From positions 62,001 through 126,000 of the forward strand of contig CAWANG010000015.1 of the NCBI GenBank assembly GCA_963783175.1: a stretch of DNA of 64,000 nucleotides. The letters are read 5' to 3'. This document shows positions 53,648 through 61,537 of this stretch, one piece after another (within the stretch, counting starts at the first letter, position 1; each line of letters opens with the position of its first letter). Origin of the DNA: Roseiarcus sp963783175 (GTDB lineage: Bacteria; Pseudomonadota; Alphaproteobacteria; Rhizobiales; Beijerinckiaceae). The notes beneath the pieces were generated by a model that saw only the letters and a list, made by a program, of their open reading frames with translations, did no database searches and was not told the origin of the DNA. The translations under genes and the position numbers were made by a program.

Positions 53648-54082
53648 ATGATCGCCATTCGCGATTTGCCCCACGTGCTCGCCGTCATCAATGCAGCGAC
53701 CATCGTCGTTCTGTTGCGCGCCTACGCTCTCATCCGCGCCCGCGACCGCGATGGCCACCGGCGCACGATGTTCGTCGCCATCGGTCTCGGCGTCGCCTTC
53801 CTGGCCGTCTATTTCGTCTATCACGCCTTCGCGGGCCTGGCGAAATTCGGCGGCCACGGCCCGATCCGGCCGATCTATTTCACCCTGCTCGCCATCCATG
53901 TCTTCATGGCGTTCGTGGTCGCCGTGCTCGTGCCCATTACGTTCTACAACGCCATGAAGCAACGGTTCGCCACCCACCGCCGGTTCGCGCGCGTAACCAT
54001 GCCGGCGTGGCTGTTCGTCGCTGTTTCGGGCCTAGTGGTGTACGTGATGGCGGTCCATCTCTATCCGATGGGCGCGAGTTGA
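53648..54082 (+). CDS. DUF420 membrane protein (cytochrome oxidase assembly-associated)
   Basis: 144 residues from ATG 53648 (MIAIRDLPHVLAVINAATIVVLLRAY). Four membrane segments are visible. Conserved features match DUF420: LPHVLAVINA start, RRTMFVAIGLGVAFLAVYFVYHA, FTLLAIHVFMAFVVAVLVPITFYNA, and RFARVTMPAWLFVAVSGLVVYVM with regularly placed His. The family is usually found near cytochrome oxidase genes and may help heme or copper delivery. Here it lies between ctaB and the oxidase-like gene at 54129. Confidence 0.88.
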   Translation: MIAIRDLPHVLAVINAATIVVLLRAYALIRARDRDGHRRTMFVAIGLGVAFLAVYFVYHAFAGLAKFGGHGPIRPIYFTLLAIHVFMAFVVAVLVPITFYNAMKQRFATHRRFARVTMPAWLFVAVSGLVVYVMAVHLYPMGAS

Positions 54083-54128
54083 CCACGCCGCCGGGCGCCG
54101 ACGCCTTCCGCCCTACAAGGGGGGCGGA

Positions 54129-55559
54129 GTGCGCCCGACGCGGTTCCAACCTGAGATGACCGAAGCCGCGCAAACCATCATCGACCGCACGCGCTCCGCC
54201 GCCGGCGCCGCGAGCGCCTTGAGACGCGAGCTGCTCGGATGGGCGTGGCTCGCCGTCGGGGCGCTCGCGGTCGCCGGTGTGTTCGCGATCCTGCTCGCGC
54301 TGTCGCGGATTCCGGGAATGGAAAAGACGCCGTTCTGGCCGATCGACTTCTTCTACAAGGGCCTCGTCATCCACGTCATATTCTCGCTGGTCATCTGGCT
54401 CCAGGGGATATTCGCCTTCCTCACCGCCGTCGCGACGCTGAAGCTTGCTGGCGACGAGGGGCGCGCCGCGCCGCTCGGGCGGATCGGGCAGGGCGCAATG
54501 ATGCTCGCTTTCCCCTGCCTGTTCGCGCCCGCCCTCCTCGACGCCACCCAGCCGGCGCTCGCCAATTACATTCCGCTCATTCTCCATCCGGCCTATGACG
54601 TCGGCCTTCTGGCGCTGGCGCTCGGCGTTCTTGCGCCGGTCGTCCGGCTTCTGATCAATCTGCCGGGACGGATTGCCTCGTGGCCGCCGCTCGCGGTCGC
54701 GATGGCGCTCGCCGGCTTCATCTATATCCTGGCGTTGACGTGCTTCGGCGTCGCCGGGGCTCTGCTTTCGGATGAGGGCGGTCTTGCTTGGTCGCGCGAC
54801 CAGCTCTTCTGGGGCGGCGGCCATCTGCTGCAATTCGTCTACGCCGCGCTCATGGTCACGAACTGGTCGATCCTCGCCCGCATGAGCCTCGGCGATGAGG
54901 CGGTCGACAACCGCGTCTTCCTCGTTTCCGTTCTCCTGATCGCGCTGATCGCGTTTCCCGCGCCGGCGTTTTACGCCGCCTTCGTACCGTTCTCGGCCGC
55001 CCAGCATGAGGCCTTTCGCCTGCTGCAGTTCGGGATCGCCGCGCCGACGCTGATCTTCGCCGCGTCGCTTCTCACCCGCGCGCTGCGTTCGCCTCGCCCA
55101 TGGCCGTGGCGCGATCCGGCGTTCTTCGCGCTGGCGATGTCGCTGGCGCTGTTTGCGCTCGGCGGCGTGATGGGCTTCCTCATCACCGGCTCGGATACAC
55201 GCACGCCTGCGCATTATCACGCGGTCATCACCGCGGTCAGCGTCTCGAGCGCCGGGATGCTGCTCACCTTCGGCCTCAAGGAACTGGGCCGCTCGCCTGC
55301 GCCGCCGCGCGCGACCCGAATCCTTCTCGGCCTTTACGGCGGCGGCCAGTTCGTCGCCTCGATCGCCATGTTCGTCGCCGGCGGCTACGGCGCCCTTCGC
55401 AAGACCCCATCCGGCGCCGGCTCGCTCGACGCCGTCGCCGCTGGCGGCATGGCGGTGCATGGGATCGCGTCCATCTTCACGATCATCGGCGGCGCGGCCT
55501 TTGTCGTGATCGCGATCCGGGCGCTCATGCGGGCGGATGCGGTTCGATCGGCGGCGTGA
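54129..55559 (+). CDS. divergent heme-copper-oxidase subunit I-like membrane protein
   Basis: 476 residues from GTG 54129 (AAGGGGGG upstream); ATG 54156 is an alternative. About 12 membrane segments. Positions of His fit the HCO plan: H82 in FYKGLVIHVIFSLVIW (helix II, low-spin heme), H232 in WGGGHLLQF (helix VI, copper site), and HYH at 362-364 (helix X, heme pair, cf. HFH). The helix VII HH pair is not found; the matching region reads AAQHEAFRLLQ (Q292, H293). It lacks the oxidase proton-channel signatures I would look for. No subunit II or III is adjacent, though heme O synthase and DUF420 are. It is more likely an atypical oxidase or NOR-like reductase, or a heme-only relative, than a standard cytochrome oxidase. 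Confidence 0.75.
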   Translation: MRPTRFQPEMTEAAQTIIDRTRSAAGAASALRRELLGWAWLAVGALAVAGVFAILLALSRIPGMEKTPFWPIDFFYKGLVIHVIFSLVIWLQGIFAFLTAVATLKLAGDEGRAAPLGRIGQGAMMLAFPCLFAPALLDATQPALANYIPLILHPAYDVGLLALALGVLAPVVRLLINLPGRIASWPPLAVAMALAGFIYILALTCFGVAGALLSDEGGLAWSRDQLFWGGGHLLQFVYAALMVTNWSILARMSLGDEAVDNRVFLVSVLLIALIAFPAPAFYAAFVPFSAAQHEAFRLLQFGIAAPTLIFAASLLTRALRSPRPWPWRDPAFFALAMSLALFALGGVMGFLITGSDTRTPAHYHAVITAVSVSSAGMLLTFGLKELGRSPAPPRATRILLGLYGGGQFVASIAMFVAGGYGALRKTPSGAGSLDAVAAGGMAVHGIASIFTIIGGAAFVVIAIRALMRADAVRSAA

Positions 55560-55614
55560 CACTTGCTCCCGCTGCCGTCCGGCATGGGATGGGGAAGCGA
55601 AGATCGGGGGAAAC

Positions 55615-56046
55615 GTGAAGCTGACCAATGATCCGAATGGCGAGGCCGCTTCAGCGAACATCACCAAGCGGATTCAAGAGCTGAGAGATTGGAGAGGGGA
55701 AACCCTCGCTCATGTCCGTCAGCTCATTCACGATGCCGATCACGATATCGAGGAGGAGTGGAAATGGGCGAAGGCCACGTCGCCCGGCACCCCTGTCTGG
55801 TCCCATGACGGCATCGTCTGCACTGGGGAATCATACAAGGAGGTTGTGAAACTCACCTTCGCTCGCGGAGCCTTGCTCGCGGACCCGAAGAAGCTCTTCA
55901 ATTCGAGCCTGGAAGGAAACGTGCGGCGCGCGATCGACCTCCGCGAAGGGGAGAAGATTGACGAACCTGCGTTCAGGCAACTCATCCGCGCCGCGGTGGC
56001 GGCCAATACGGCGGCGCGCGGGAAACGGGCGAAGGAGAAGAAGTAA
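55615..56046 (+). CDS. DUF1801-family protein
   Basis: 143 residues from GTG 55615, with GGGGG five bases upstream. Features match DUF1801 (YdhG-like): RIQELRDWRGETLAHVRQLIHDADHDIEEEWKWAK, then TPVWSHDGIVCTGESYKEVVKLTFARGALLADPKKLFNSSLEGNVRRAIDL with the conserved WKW and aromatic residues, and a positively charged tail. Function unknown; fold related to iron-sulfur cluster/frataxin-like proteins in some members. It follows the oxidase-like gene after 55 bases, in the same direction. Confidence 0.87.
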   Translation: MKLTNDPNGEAASANITKRIQELRDWRGETLAHVRQLIHDADHDIEEEWKWAKATSPGTPVWSHDGIVCTGESYKEVVKLTFARGALLADPKKLFNSSLEGNVRRAIDLREGEKIDEPAFRQLIRAAVAANTAARGKRAKEKK

Positions 56047-56134
56047 GCCCAGCTGTCACGGATATGCGTAGGCGATAATCCCATTTCTGGCATGCTTTCG
56101 CATGCCTCGCCTGGAAGCGCGCGATCGTCCAAAA

Positions 56135-56707
56135 TCAGTCCTCGACCAGCTTGAACGTCTGCGTCCGCCCGGTGAAGAACAGATCCCAAAGCGCCCGTCC
56201 CCCGACCGCGCGCGCGACCTCCTGCATGCCGAAGAATGGGATCAGCGCGACAAAGAAGATCGCGCCGATCGTCAGGAAGCCTGAGAGCGTGCCACCGCCG
56301 AAGTCGGCGATGCTGTTCGCGAGCGGCTGGCCCTGGATCCAGGCTTTGATCGCTTCCTCCAGGACATGGAAAGCCAAAAGCATGATCGTGAACAAAAGGG
56401 AGTTGCCGAGAACGATGAAGGCGCGGGGATATTTTCGCAATCCGGCCTCGAGGTGGAGCGCCTGGGCGATCAGGATCACCTTGCCGAACACGAGGGCGTT
56501 GATGATGGCGAAAGTCTGCTGCCAGACGCTGATGCCGTTCTCTTCAAGGATCATTCGCCGATAGAGGCTGAACAGGGCGAAGAACACCCAGAGATAGAGC
56601 GTGATGATCGCATATTGTCGCAGCTCGTCGAGCGCTCGGCTCTTGAGGCTTGGTTTCTCCGCAGCGCCGGCGTCCGCTGCAGACGCCGATCCCGTCACAT
56701 TCTGCAT
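56135..56707 (-). CDS. hypothetical inner-membrane protein
   Basis: 190 residues from MQNVTGSASAADAGAAEK at 56707; a longer frame upstream is arginine-rich and probably not used. Four membrane segments: YAIITLYLWVFFALFSLY, TFAIINALVFGKVILIAQAL, AFIVLGNSLLFTIMLLAFHVL and LSGFLTIGAIFFVALIPFF. The last part reads MQEVARAVGGRALWDLFFTGRTQTFKLVED. I recognise the general layout as a common hypothetical of Hyphomicrobiales and Rhodospirillales but no function. Confidence 0.72.
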   Translation of the reverse strand: MQNVTGSASAADAGAAEKPSLKSRALDELRQYAIITLYLWVFFALFSLYRRMILEENGISVWQQTFAIINALVFGKVILIAQALHLEAGLRKYPRAFIVLGNSLLFTIMLLAFHVLEEAIKAWIQGQPLANSIADFGGGTLSGFLTIGAIFFVALIPFFGMQEVARAVGGRALWDLFFTGRTQTFKLVED

Positions 56708-56993
56708 TGTAACGTCCTTTGACTGGCCCTTGCGCGGGCTTGAACGACCAAACCGCCACCCACGACGGCGCCGGGGACGGCGGCCATATAGTTTAGCACT
56801 TTTCTCCAGTCTTGGGGGCGCGTGCGAGCCGGCCCTGGCTGCGCGACGTTTTCGGGCGGCGTGACGCCGATCACTGCCGTAGGCGCGATATTCGCTCACG
56901 TTTGGTCGCCCAAGGGCTGGGCAGGTAGACACGCGCCTTGAGTTGAACGAGAAGTTCTTGGAGGGGAAGCGTTCGAACGTCGGGAGGTTGGAC

Positions 56994-57536
56994 ATGACAA
57001 TACGCTACGCAGTCACATTTTTCGCGCTTGTGGTTTGTTCGGCTTTTTTGGCGGGGACGGATTCAGCGAGGGCCAACGACGACATGCCCCTTGACCAGGT
57101 CGGCGGGGTCTGTGTGCCCGATAGCGTGACGATTCGCGCAGGCGGCTACGAAACCCGCGGATTCGGCGTCGGCTTCAGCGGCGCAAGCACCGGATCGATC
57201 CGGCTCTTGTGTCCGATTACGGTGACCTCGAATATGCTCGGGACACAAATAGGCCTAATCTTCATGAGCGTCATCGACGGGGACGGCATGAATACCGGGG
57301 CGCGGGTTCGAGCTTTTCTTCGCCACGCCGGCATCGGAACCAATATTGCGATCACGGACGCGACCTGCGACTCGAATACCTCCAACACGACGGGGCCGCA
57401 GAACATGGCCTGCTTCTTTCACCCCCAAACGATCCAGATCAACGTGTTCTACTGGTGGGACATTCTGATTGAGCGGACCGATCCGAGGGTCAACGTCGAA
57501 TTCCTCGGCGTTGGATTACGCGGCGCGGCGAGTTGA
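56994..57536 (+). CDS. hypothetical secreted protein
   Basis: 180 residues from ATG 56994, with GGGAGG eight bases upstream. A signal peptide (RYAVTFFALVVCSAFLAGTDSARA) precedes a mature region with six Cys (GVCVPDS, RLLCPI, ATCDSN, MACFF). GFGVGFSGASTGSIRLLCPITVTSN and IQINVFYWWDILIERTDPRVNVEFLGVGL look like beta strands. The pattern suggests a small disulfide-stabilised secreted beta domain. No family recognised. Confidence 0.72.
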   Translation: MTIRYAVTFFALVVCSAFLAGTDSARANDDMPLDQVGGVCVPDSVTIRAGGYETRGFGVGFSGASTGSIRLLCPITVTSNMLGTQIGLIFMSVIDGDGMNTGARVRAFLRHAGIGTNIAITDATCDSNTSNTTGPQNMACFFHPQTIQINVFYWWDILIERTDPRVNVEFLGVGLRGAAS

Positions 57537-57674
57537 GACCGCGCGGCGGGTGCCCCGACGAAGCCGAGGATTGCCTTGCGGCGTTGGGGCGAGCGTCGTC
57601 TGAAGGCGCGGTTTGCCCCCCAGGGCGACGAAACGAAGCTCCGCCGTCGAGCGACAATGTTTTCGAGCATTTTC

Positions 57675-57703
57675 TTTCGGAAAACAGAAAGCAGCGCTAT
57701 AAT
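57675..57703 (+). promoter_or_regulatory. promoter-like element with conserved spacer, copy 3
   Basis: TTTCGG, 17-base spacer AAAACAGAAAGCAGCGC, TATAAT. The spacer keeps AAA-CAGAA and GC just before the -10 as in copies 1 and 2. The -10 is the perfect consensus, and an ATG starts nine bases after it (57712), which would give a nearly leaderless message. Confidence 0.5.
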
Positions 57704-57711
57704 CGCCCTTC

Positions 57712-57903
57712 ATGAGCGATGTCAGGAAAATTCCGCATGCGCATGCAGGCCTTTTCGGGAACGAATTACGCGCCTGGCGAACGTTTAATTGCTTGCTCGG
57801 CCATGACAAAGATTTTTTTGCCCCAGGGGGTCACGATAACCCATTGAAAACGCTCGTTTCGAACAAGGAAATCCAAGGAAATCCGAGCCCTGGGGTAAAG
57901 TGA
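57712..57903 (+). CDS. possible small protein downstream of promoter element 3
   Basis: A 63-codon frame starting MSDVRKIPHAHAGLFGNELRAW and ending with NKEIQGNPSPGVK. It begins nine bases after a consensus -10 and ends inside the TTGGATTT-related repeat block. No domain is recognisable and base composition is mixed. It could be a short leaderless gene, or only a by-product of a regulatory RNA or repeat. Confidence 0.3.
   Translation: MSDVRKIPHAHAGLFGNELRAWRTFNCLLGHDKDFFAPGGHDNPLKTLVSNKEIQGNPSPGVK
57866..57892. repeat. inverted TTGGATTTCCTT-type units
   Basis: AAGGAAATCCAAGGAAATCC on the plus strand is the reverse complement of two overlapping TTGGATTTCCTT units like those at 27515-27571. 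It lies 160 bases after promoter element 3. Confidence 0.55.
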
Positions 57904-58033
57904 TCTCCGGAAAAAATACCAGCGCAAAGGACTCGAACGTGGTAGAAATTGACCCGAAGTCATGACTCAGATTGTCGGCTCCGTCGAACCGAATGAAACG
58001 ATCGGGTTCTCGCGCTACGCGAGCCGCGTCAAG

Positions 58034-60310
58034 TCAGCCTCGGGCGAGTTTCCCCGCAAACACTGCGATGACGGCTGCGACCGTCCCGCCGACCGCGCTC
58101 TGGAACACGATATTGGCGAGGCCCGGAGAGCCGGCGTTGAGCGCGTGCAACAGGGTACCGCCGAACATTAGCAGATCGAGCGAGATCGATACGACTACGA
58201 TCAGGCAGGCCACAAAAACCGCACCAGTGACCGTCGGCGCCAGATTGAGGATGAACCGGGTTAGGCGTCGATCGTCGTCTCCCGCGATCGCGGATGTCAG
58301 GCTACTTTTGCCAATGACCGCCGTAGCGATGCCCGAGATCGCGCCAAGTGTAGTGATATAGAACCCGAGATCATAACCTCCATAATTTCGGTAGACGACA
58401 TTGCCGACGCCAATGGACAGATACGCTGTCACCGCCCAGGCAATTGCGATCACAGCTGACCAGTTGGAGGCGTTCTCGTCACTGCCGAAGATCATCTCGC
58501 CGGCGAATTGTGCCGTCAGGACCCACGGTATACCGAGCATGATCGGCAGTGATAGTGTGAAATCGGTCCGCAACGCAAATGTATATGGTTGCAGGAGAGC
58601 GACCAGGTATGCTCCAAGCCCGACGAGCGCGCCGTAAACGAGCCCTGACGCGAACCAAAAAGCGAAGTCCCGGAGCGGGAGCGTGCGACGCACCGGCCAT
58701 CCGGCAATCCATCCAGCGGAGAAGAGGAATGCGCCGACGATCGCGAGGGTCACCAACACGACGTTGAGGCCGCTGATTTCAACAATATTCGTCCCTAGCC
58801 GCGAACAGAAGAAGATTGTCAGGGCAATGGCTGAGAGAATACTCCACACGAGATCGTTTTTGAGAATGGCGCGCGGATCGATTTTATTGGACGACGGCCT
58901 TGTTTCGCCGGGTAGAGAGGCTGTGTGGGGAGGCTCCGATCGGGGCAGGCGGTAAACCGTAGTTACTGCCTGCGCGATAATCAGGCACGCGGCTCCGAAC
59001 GAGCCGATCGACATTTGAAGCCCGTCATTCTCACCGCGCGCAAGTCCCACAGATGCTGCGGCGACGAATCTGAGAAACAGAAGCGCCGAGCAGAGGACGG
59101 GAACGTTCACGCGCCAGTTCAGGAGGAAATTGCGGAAGTAGATCGTGACCGCGGTCCAGGCGTCGGCAAATTCGATGCGCGCGTGCGAGGTGAACAGCAT
59201 TACAAATAGTGAACGGCCCATCCAGCTCGAGCCTGCGGTACGGGGAATTTTCGCTGACCGTTGTAGCTTGATCTGCTGCGATTGTTCGACAGATTGATCG
59301 CGTTCCGAGGTTTCGGCTGAATGTAGAGCGCGTTCATCAACAACCGTCACGGTCTGTTCTACTAAGAACACCCGACTATCTGTAGAACGAAGGTATAGTA
59401 CGGGAGTAGCCCATTCCACTTCATTTATACTTAGGTAAATCGCTTTGCGCGCGCCCGCAACACATGCGTCAATTGGTTCACCAACTGCGATCAAGCCATA
59501 AAACTCAGACGCGAAAGTGATAGCGGCGGTGTCAGTTACTTCGAACTGCATCGCGATTACGGCCGGCACACCACGACGTATCAATGCTTGCGCAATCCCC
59601 GCGAAGGGATCGGTAAGGGACGAACGAGCACCCTCGCAGGCATTCAACACTACCAGCCGAATCGACTTATGATCCCTCAGCGCGGTTCCTAATTGTTCAC
59701 CGGTGACTGGTTGGGCTCGACCAACAGGGTCCTGAAAATAGAGCTGACCGGCGTTCACTTGCTCGTCGAAAAAGCCGTGGCCAATAAAATGCAGAATGTG
59801 ACATGACATTGACCGCAATTGTTGATCTAGCTTCGTCAGTTGCGGATCGTCCAGTCTCTGAATGTCGACCAAGCCTTTAGCCGTTAGCCCGGCGACCGCC
59901 TGTACAAGGTTGGCCCACTCGCGCTCGACGTCGAGCGGAGGAGAATTGGAAGGATTTGAGATCACAACCAAGATGCGCAAAGGGGGGTTAACGTTAAGAG
60001 GCGTTAACGGCTGCTTCAATTCTAAGTACCGCACAACTGATGTATCGGTGGTCAGACCAAAGAATCCAAACTCATTGTCGTGCAGAAATTCCCATGGCAG
60101 GTCACATAACTCTGGAACGTCGCTAAGTCGTATTTGAATGCGCAGACCACGGCCTTTGTCGTTGGCGACAGTCCGGCTGCGCTTCCAAGCAAGAGGCGAT
60201 AGGGCCAGGGAAAAGGAAGGCGAACAGCTTGTCGCCAAAGAAAGCAAATACCGCCCGGTCCATCTTCGGCCGCTCCGGCTCGTCCACGGTCTGCGGGGGA
60301 TCGTTGGCAA
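58034..60310 (-). CDS. membrane-anchored CHAT (caspase-like) protease, N-terminus frameshifted
   Basis: The longest frame gives 758 residues. It carries a CHAT protease domain: entry KGRGLRIQIRLSDVPELCDLPWEFLHD (51-78), catalytic His in HFIGHG (H178) and catalytic Cys in LNACEGA (C225). After about residue 400 come some ten membrane helices (PVLCSALLFLRFVAAASV, LVWSILSAIALTIFF, VVLVTLAIVGAFLFSAGW, FASGLVYGALVGLGAYLVALL and others up to GTVAAVIAVFAGKLARG). The first about 45 residues in this frame are not native: the expected N-terminus (KMDRAVFAFFGDKLFAFLFPG, and before it WLRKGDQLDEAGIITAALP) lies in the other two frames, each one base away, up to about 60459. Soluble CHAT proteases are known immune effectors; this one would act at the membrane. 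Confidence 0.88.
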   Translation of the reverse strand: MPTIPRRPWTSRSGRRWTGRYLLSLATSCSPSFSLALSPLAWKRSRTVANDKGRGLRIQIRLSDVPELCDLPWEFLHDNEFGFFGLTTDTSVVRYLELKQPLTPLNVNPPLRILVVISNPSNSPPLDVEREWANLVQAVAGLTAKGLVDIQRLDDPQLTKLDQQLRSMSCHILHFIGHGFFDEQVNAGQLYFQDPVGRAQPVTGEQLGTALRDHKSIRLVVLNACEGARSSLTDPFAGIAQALIRRGVPAVIAMQFEVTDTAAITFASEFYGLIAVGEPIDACVAGARKAIYLSINEVEWATPVLYLRSTDSRVFLVEQTVTVVDERALHSAETSERDQSVEQSQQIKLQRSAKIPRTAGSSWMGRSLFVMLFTSHARIEFADAWTAVTIYFRNFLLNWRVNVPVLCSALLFLRFVAAASVGLARGENDGLQMSIGSFGAACLIIAQAVTTVYRLPRSEPPHTASLPGETRPSSNKIDPRAILKNDLVWSILSAIALTIFFCSRLGTNIVEISGLNVVLVTLAIVGAFLFSAGWIAGWPVRRTLPLRDFAFWFASGLVYGALVGLGAYLVALLQPYTFALRTDFTLSLPIMLGIPWVLTAQFAGEMIFGSDENASNWSAVIAIAWAVTAYLSIGVGNVVYRNYGGYDLGFYITTLGAISGIATAVIGKSSLTSAIAGDDDRRLTRFILNLAPTVTGAVFVACLIVVVSISLDLLMFGGTLLHALNAGSPGLANIVFQSAVGGTVAAVIAVFAGKLARG

Positions 60311-60397
60311 GGCGAGCGAGGTCTGTTCGCGCCCGCTCCATCGCTGCTTCCCAAGCCGGGGAGCGCCGCAGTGATGATCCCGGCCTCGTCTAATTGA

Positions 60398-61525
60398 TCG
60401 CCCTTACGGAGCCAGACCGTCGACCTCTCGCGCTGGAAGCGCGGGATCGAGGCGCTCAAGGACTATAATCGCCTCGAAAACGAGGTCATCGAAGCCGAGT
60501 CGGTATCCGCAGAGGTCCGCGAGAAGATCCGCGAGAAGGTCTTTCCTGCGCTGAAGTCGCGTGCCGGCGCGCCGAAGGAGGCTGGGGTCTTCTACCTAAA
60601 GGAGTCGGACGTGACGCAGACCCAGCGCGACGTCCTGATGAACGGGCTGGCCGAAGGCGTTGACGGTAACGCCCATGTCGTAAGCACGATGGCTCTCCAG
60701 ATTGTGCAGATCGCAGTCATCGCGGTCAGCTACAAGGCGGAAGAGGAGGCCTGGGGCCACCGGATATTCAAGCGTGACATCCGGGTGCAGCCGGGGGCAG
60801 ATATGGTCAAGGAGACCCTCGATCTGCTGGAGCGCCGCTCGCCCAACCATGAAGGAAAGAACAAGCCCCGTAAGGTCACCGACATGATGCGGCGAGGCGT
60901 CATGACTTTTATGGAGCGGCAGATTCTCGGCGGTTCGCTGAAGGCCCCATGGCGTATCGGGCATGGAAACCCGCTCGCCTATGAACTTCTTACCGGCGCC
61001 GGCAGCGTTGACCTGTTGCGGCTGAGCGTCCCGGTCCTGAGGACGTTGATCGAGCATAAGAAGTTTCTGTTTGTTCCCAGCGACACGACCGAGCAGCACA
61101 TCAAGACGATCGGTGACGCCCTAGAGCCGCTTGAATACGCCATCATCTCGGACTGTGAGGACTACCTGAAGCGCATCGCCGAAGGCCACTTCAGGGGCGA
61201 ATGGGCCCAGGCGCGTGATCAGGAGTTGTCTAGGTTCATCAATGACGTGAAGACGCAGGTCCTCATCGGGACCTATCGCGCCACACCCTTCGCGCCGGCG
61301 CAGGTGTTCTACGCACATCGTGACTTCGTCCACGAAGCCGCAAGGATCGCCATCGCCGACAGTGTGCATCTCGACCACCGCGGCTTTCCAATGCTGATCG
61401 AGATGGCAGACAACATGTGCCGGACATACTTCGGCGCGCAAACGATCGAGCGCCCCACTTTCGCTGCTTTCGGGGGAACTGAGGCCCCATTCCGCCATCT
61501 CGGCGAACGTTCCAACCGACGCTGA
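60398..61525 (+). CDS. NurA-like nuclease partner of HerA (start unclear)
   Basis: The frame is open from the TGA at 60395 and reads SPLRSQTVDLSRWKRGIEALKD, then EKIREKVFPALKSRAGAPKEAGVFYLKES; no ATG, GTG or TTG is in frame until GTG 60611 (304 residues). The upstream part looks native, so the real start is probably obscured. NurA-type features: LMNGLAEGVDGNAHVVSTMALQIVQIAVIAVSY, RDIRV, GHGNPLAYELLTGAGSVDLLRLSVPVL. NurA is a 5'-3' exonuclease/endonuclease that works with HerA on double-strand ends. The herA-type gene begins 12 bases downstream. The CHAT gene is divergent and overlaps its 5' end. Confidence 0.8.
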   Translation, partial: SPLRSQTVDLSRWKRGIEALKDYNRLENEVIEAESVSAEVREKIREKVFPALKSRAGAPKEAGVFYLKESDVTQTQRDVLMNGLAEGVDGNAHVVSTMALQIVQIAVIAVSYKAEEEAWGHRIFKRDIRVQPGADMVKETLDLLERRSPNHEGKNKPRKVTDMMRRGVMTFMERQILGGSLKAPWRIGHGNPLAYELLTGAGSVDLLRLSVPVLRTLIEHKKFLFVPSDTTEQHIKTIGDALEPLEYAIISDCEDYLKRIAEGHFRGEWAQARDQELSRFINDVKTQVLIGTYRATPFAPAQVFYAHRDFVHEAARIAIADSVHLDHRGFPMLIEMADNMCRTYFGAQTIERPTFAAFGGTEAPFRHLGERSNRR

Positions 61526-61537
61526 AGGAGAATCACA

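Larger units (their letters stand above)
57537..58033. other. intergenic region with promoter-like element and small frame
   Basis: About 500 bases that include the promoter-like element at 57675-57703, a possible 63-codon frame starting at 57712, and inverted AAATCCAAGG units at 57866-57892. It separates the secreted-protein gene from the CHAT gene, whose stop lies at 58034. Confidence 0.5.

Noticed and set aside
53937..55667. Long open frame (576 codons) on the minus strand opposite the oxidase-like gene
   Set aside because: Its residues are Arg/Glu/Asp/Gln-rich repeats typical of the antisense of high-GC genes, while the plus strand encodes a consistent membrane protein with motif-like His residues.
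57930..57960. GGACTCGAAC resembles the T-arm of a tRNA on the minus strand
   Set aside because: The flanking bases cannot form the T-stem and no acceptor or anticodon arms are present; the match is too short to be a tRNA or a tRNA-derived attachment site.
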